Assembly (NCBI GenBank): GCA_002376965.1
Contig: DFOV01000290.1
Span: 1-9,689 of the forward strand
Source of the DNA: Gammaproteobacteria bacterium UBA3532
GTDB lineage: Bacteria; Pseudomonadota; Gammaproteobacteria; Enterobacterales; UBA3532
Reading direction: 5' to 3'
DNA length: 9,689 nt
Position numbers and translations under genes: made by a program
Part shown: one piece after another, positions 7,726 to 9,689 of the stretch
How the letters are laid out: every line of letters begins with the position of its first letter
Position numbering within the stretch: position 1 is the stretch's first letter
Notes under the pieces: model-generated
Database searches by the model: none
What the model saw: only the letters and a program-made list of their open reading frames with translations
Told to the model about the DNA's origin: nothing

Positions 7726-9498
7726 TTATATGAGGCTCCACAATTTATCAATGTCATCTGATGAGTTACTTTGCAGATTGACGGCTTTTTTGGGAGACAA
7801 AGGGGCTTCTTTTTCAAGCTCTACACGTTCAAACTCAAATTGTTTGTAGGTCGTATTGCTAGCGACTTCTTTTACAAGCCTAACGCTTATTTGTTTCGAT
7901 TCAAGCTTAATATATAATTTATCATCAGTTTTGTACACGGTCGGTGTAATTAATGTTGCTTCTTGGCCGATTCCCCTGATTGCGGGCAACAGTAGTCCGC
8001 GCAGATATTCACCTTCGATTTTCTTACTGATAATTTTGGATTTAATCGGAGAGGCATTTGGTGCCAATAATTGTACACCAATACTTAGATCCGACGCTGT
8101 TTGCTTTAACCAGCGGATAATTCCGATATTCCACGATGGGGGGCTGTTATCTTCCGCGCTTTCCCTCAAACTCACAATTTCTCCAACTTGCATGCCTTTG
8201 GGGAAGGGACGGTCAATAGCAATACGGTACCCACCAGGGCTGATATTAACCACATTTCCGTTGTACTTGGAGTATCTGGGTTTGCCACCGATATCATCAA
8301 TAATGGTTTTGCCTTTTTGAAAACGATCAGCGCCAACGGAATAGTTTGTTCTGTCCCAGGCATCAAGGCTGCGCTGAGAAAGGCGGTTTTCGGTCAGATG
8401 GGGATCATCATCCTCAAAAGACAAGGTCGATAGGATGTCTGTTTTAGGGGCTTTATTTAACGGCGTTGCCGATTCTTCCTCCTGCGTTTCCAGCATGAAA
8501 TGGCTGGCTCCAAGGCCAAAGCTCAGCTCAACCTGGGCACTATAGTTAACACGGGGAAAACTGCGTTTGCTAACCGCGCCCCAAACGCGAAGCAGATGAC
8601 GAATCAACTTATTAGGTAGGTTCTCCTCTAATTCTATACTAGTATCGTTCTGCAAAGTTGCTAATAAGGGATCAACATCAATAAGTCGCCAGGTTGGTGT
8701 TGGGGTACTTGATGTAACACCGCGGTGACGAGGCCCTTCTCCACTATTTAAGTTAATCACAATTCCTGAATGTTCAGCATGGAAAGGCTTGATTTCACAT
8801 AAGTCTGACCACTGATTGACATGCCTGAACAGAATATCTGTATGCTGTGACGGTAGCTGGAAAGGATCGGCCATTGCCATTAGGATCAGGCGCTTGAATA
8901 TAGAGGCAATCGTTATTTTAACTGGCCCGCGTTTACGAAGATTGATATCGGCCAGCTGATTTTTTTCTATAAATAAATATATTTGGCAAACCTCGCGCCA
9001 CAGTTGTTCGGGAGGAGCAGAGTAGAGCTGGAGGTGTGCTACTTGAATTTTACTGAGTGCTTCAATGGCCCGTGCCGCAGAGTAAAGGATGAGTTTGTTA
9101 TCAAATCTGCTACCGGAGCCACTGAGCATATCTTCGATCACGGAGAAATAGCCAATGGACAACTCGTCTTGCAACATTGGCCCCAAGCTGGCCACTTTTC
9201 TTTCTGTTTCTGAAAGAAATTCAGAGCGGCTAAAATATTGCTGATGTAACGCGCCAAATACATAGTCGGTAGGTGGACGCAGCATGGATACCAGCTTGTA
9301 TCGATCCCCCGGTGGTAGGTTGGCTTCGTTTATTTTACGTAACATTTGATAAACAAGTCGGCCGGTTTCGCCAACACTTGCCATAGGTAGGTCTTTCAGC
9401 CAGCTTTTTAGAGTGCGTTGACGCAGCTTGGCAGTTTCAGCACTAGGAAGCTCTTTGGAACGAACGCGAAGCTTCAACGGCCCATCCATAACGTACAT
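7726..9498 (-). CDS. large protein with split PilZ-like region, probable cyclic-di-GMP effector next to fimX
   Basis: A 590-residue soluble protein. The frame is open to a TTG at 9519, but I choose the ATG at 9498 because AAGGGG (9506-9511) stands exactly 7 bases before it. Residues 1 to about 310 are mostly helical with no motif I can name. Residues 312-316 read RSFPR, an RxxxR motif. About 102 residues later comes NISPGG (418-423), an NxSxxG motif, followed by beta-strand sequence with GIIRWLK (459-465) and GVQLL. These are the two PilZ ligand motifs, separated by an acidic, low-complexity stretch (about 337-395). A further beta-rich region (about 495-560) and an acidic tail ending DDIDKLWSLI close the protein. 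I recall similar proteins beside fimX in Pseudomonas, annotated only as PilZ-domain or hypothetical. A role in cyclic-di-GMP-dependent surface behaviour is inferred from the motifs and neighbours. Confidence 0.75.
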   Translation of the reverse strand: MYVMDGPLKLRVRSKELPSAETAKLRQRTLKSWLKDLPMASVGETGRLVYQMLRKINEANLPPGDRYKLVSMLRPPTDYVFGALHQQYFSRSEFLSETERKVASLGPMLQDELSIGYFSVIEDMLSGSGSRFDNKLILYSAARAIEALSKIQVAHLQLYSAPPEQLWREVCQIYLFIEKNQLADINLRKRGPVKITIASIFKRLILMAMADPFQLPSQHTDILFRHVNQWSDLCEIKPFHAEHSGIVINLNSGEGPRHRGVTSSTPTPTWRLIDVDPLLATLQNDTSIELEENLPNKLIRHLLRVWGAVSKRSFPRVNYSAQVELSFGLGASHFMLETQEEESATPLNKAPKTDILSTLSFEDDDPHLTENRLSQRSLDAWDRTNYSVGADRFQKGKTIIDDIGGKPRYSKYNGNVVNISPGGYRIAIDRPFPKGMQVGEIVSLRESAEDNSPPSWNIGIIRWLKQTASDLSIGVQLLAPNASPIKSKIISKKIEGEYLRGLLLPAIRGIGQEATLITPTVYKTDDKLYIKLESKQISVRLVKEVASNTTYKQFEFERVELEKEAPLSPKKAVNLQSNSSDDIDKLWSLI

Positions 9499-9539
9499 AT
9501 ACTGGCCCCTTACTATCAAAGGTGGATTACATAATTATT

Positions 9540-9576
9540 ATTGTCCAATCTTGAGATTGTAGCAAAATTGTTCAAT
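9540..9576. repeat. inverted and repeated motifs overlapping the promoter, operator-like
   Basis: ATTGTCCAAT (9540-9549) and ATTGTTCAAT (9567-9576) are near-identical; each has ATTG and CAAT arms around two bases, and their centres are 27 bases apart. A third element, CAATCT-TG-AGATTG (9546-9559), is an inverted repeat with 6-bp arms that covers part of the -10 element and the likely transcription start. The position suits a repressor or other dimeric regulator. No known consensus is recognised, and A/T-rich sequence makes such repeats more likely by chance. Confidence 0.4.
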
Positions 9577-9584
9577 AAGTCCAA
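9549..9584 (-). promoter_or_regulatory. extended -10 sigma70-like promoter upstream of the 590-residue gene
   Basis: On the minus strand TACAAT (9556-9561) matches five of six bases of the -10 consensus and is preceded directly by TGC, an extended -10 motif. TTGGAC (9579-9584) stands 17 bases upstream as a weak -35. Transcription would start near 9549, leaving a leader of about 50 bases before the ATG at 9498. This is the most convincing promoter in the window and probably drives the minus-strand block. Confidence 0.55.
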
Positions 9585-9689
9585 AAAACTGTCTCTGATC
9601 AGCGACAATAAAGGCGTGACTTTACATTTCGTTGATTATCATTAAGTCTTACTGAACGAAAACAGGCATAATATACACGCAGATTGTGG
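9585..9689 (+). promoter_or_regulatory. non-coding right edge, possible promoter for a gene beyond the window
   Basis: No coding frame is evident in these bases. On the + strand TTACTG (9649-9654) and TATACA (9672-9677), 17 bases apart, form a weak sigma70-like pair, and TAATAT overlaps the latter. It could serve a gene starting to the right of the window. The 8-bp palindrome CTGATCAG recurs at 9595-9602. Confidence 0.25.

Noticed and set aside
7856..8320. A 154-codon open frame on the + strand opposite the 590-residue gene
   Set aside because: It mirrors the C-terminal coding region of the minus-strand gene; its hydrophobic look comes from the complement of polar codons. No motif supports it.
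9499..9519. TTG start at 9519 for the 590-residue gene
   Set aside because: There is no good ribosome binding site before the TTG, while AAGGGG stands 7 bases before the in-frame ATG at 9498.
9629..9645. Fur-box-like or IHF-like sequence around TTGATTATCATTAA
   Set aside because: It matches only half of a Fur box and misses the IHF consensus at one key position; nothing nearby suggests iron control.

Overview
The window looks like chromosomal DNA of a gammaproteobacterium, probably in or near the Pseudomonadales/Cellvibrionales group. The core proteins (ParC, SerB, PurU) read as ordinary gammaproteobacterial orthologues. The linkage of serB to a FimX-type gene matches what I recall from Pseudomonas aeruginosa, and an AhpA/YtjB gene divergent from serB is also seen in E. 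coli. Base composition is fairly even by eye, the frames are intact, and I see no insertion sequence, phage gene, CRISPR array, tRNA or rRNA. This is a conserved housekeeping region with a signalling module, not an obvious island.

Left part (1-3114): the 3' six-sevenths of parC (topoisomerase IV subunit A) runs off the left edge on the + strand. It converges on a minus-strand gene for a two-pass membrane protein of the AhpA/YtjB family. That gene is divergent from serB across a 74-base intergenic region.

Middle part (3115-5161): serB (phosphoserine phosphatase) and purU (10-formyltetrahydrofolate hydrolase) are read on the + strand with directly abutting stop and start codons. A strong hairpin terminator follows. 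SerB makes serine, the main one-carbon donor, and PurU releases formate and free tetrahydrofolate, so the pair sits at one metabolic junction.

Right part (5162-9689): three minus-strand genes form a cyclic-di-GMP receptor block. In transcription order they are a 590-residue protein with a split PilZ-like region, a FimX-type protein with REC-like, PAS, degenerate GGDEF and degenerate EAL domains, and a 99-residue single PilZ-domain protein with both nucleotide-binding motifs intact. By its motifs the FimX protein should be a sensor, not an enzyme. In related bacteria FimX controls type IV pilus assembly and twitching, so this block probably couples cyclic-di-GMP to surface behaviour. A promoter-like site with inverted repeats lies upstream of the 590-residue gene near the right edge.

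The most interesting material is this receptor-only cluster, which contains no intact cyclase or phosphodiesterase. Its parts belong to families I recognise, so I do not claim a wholly new system.
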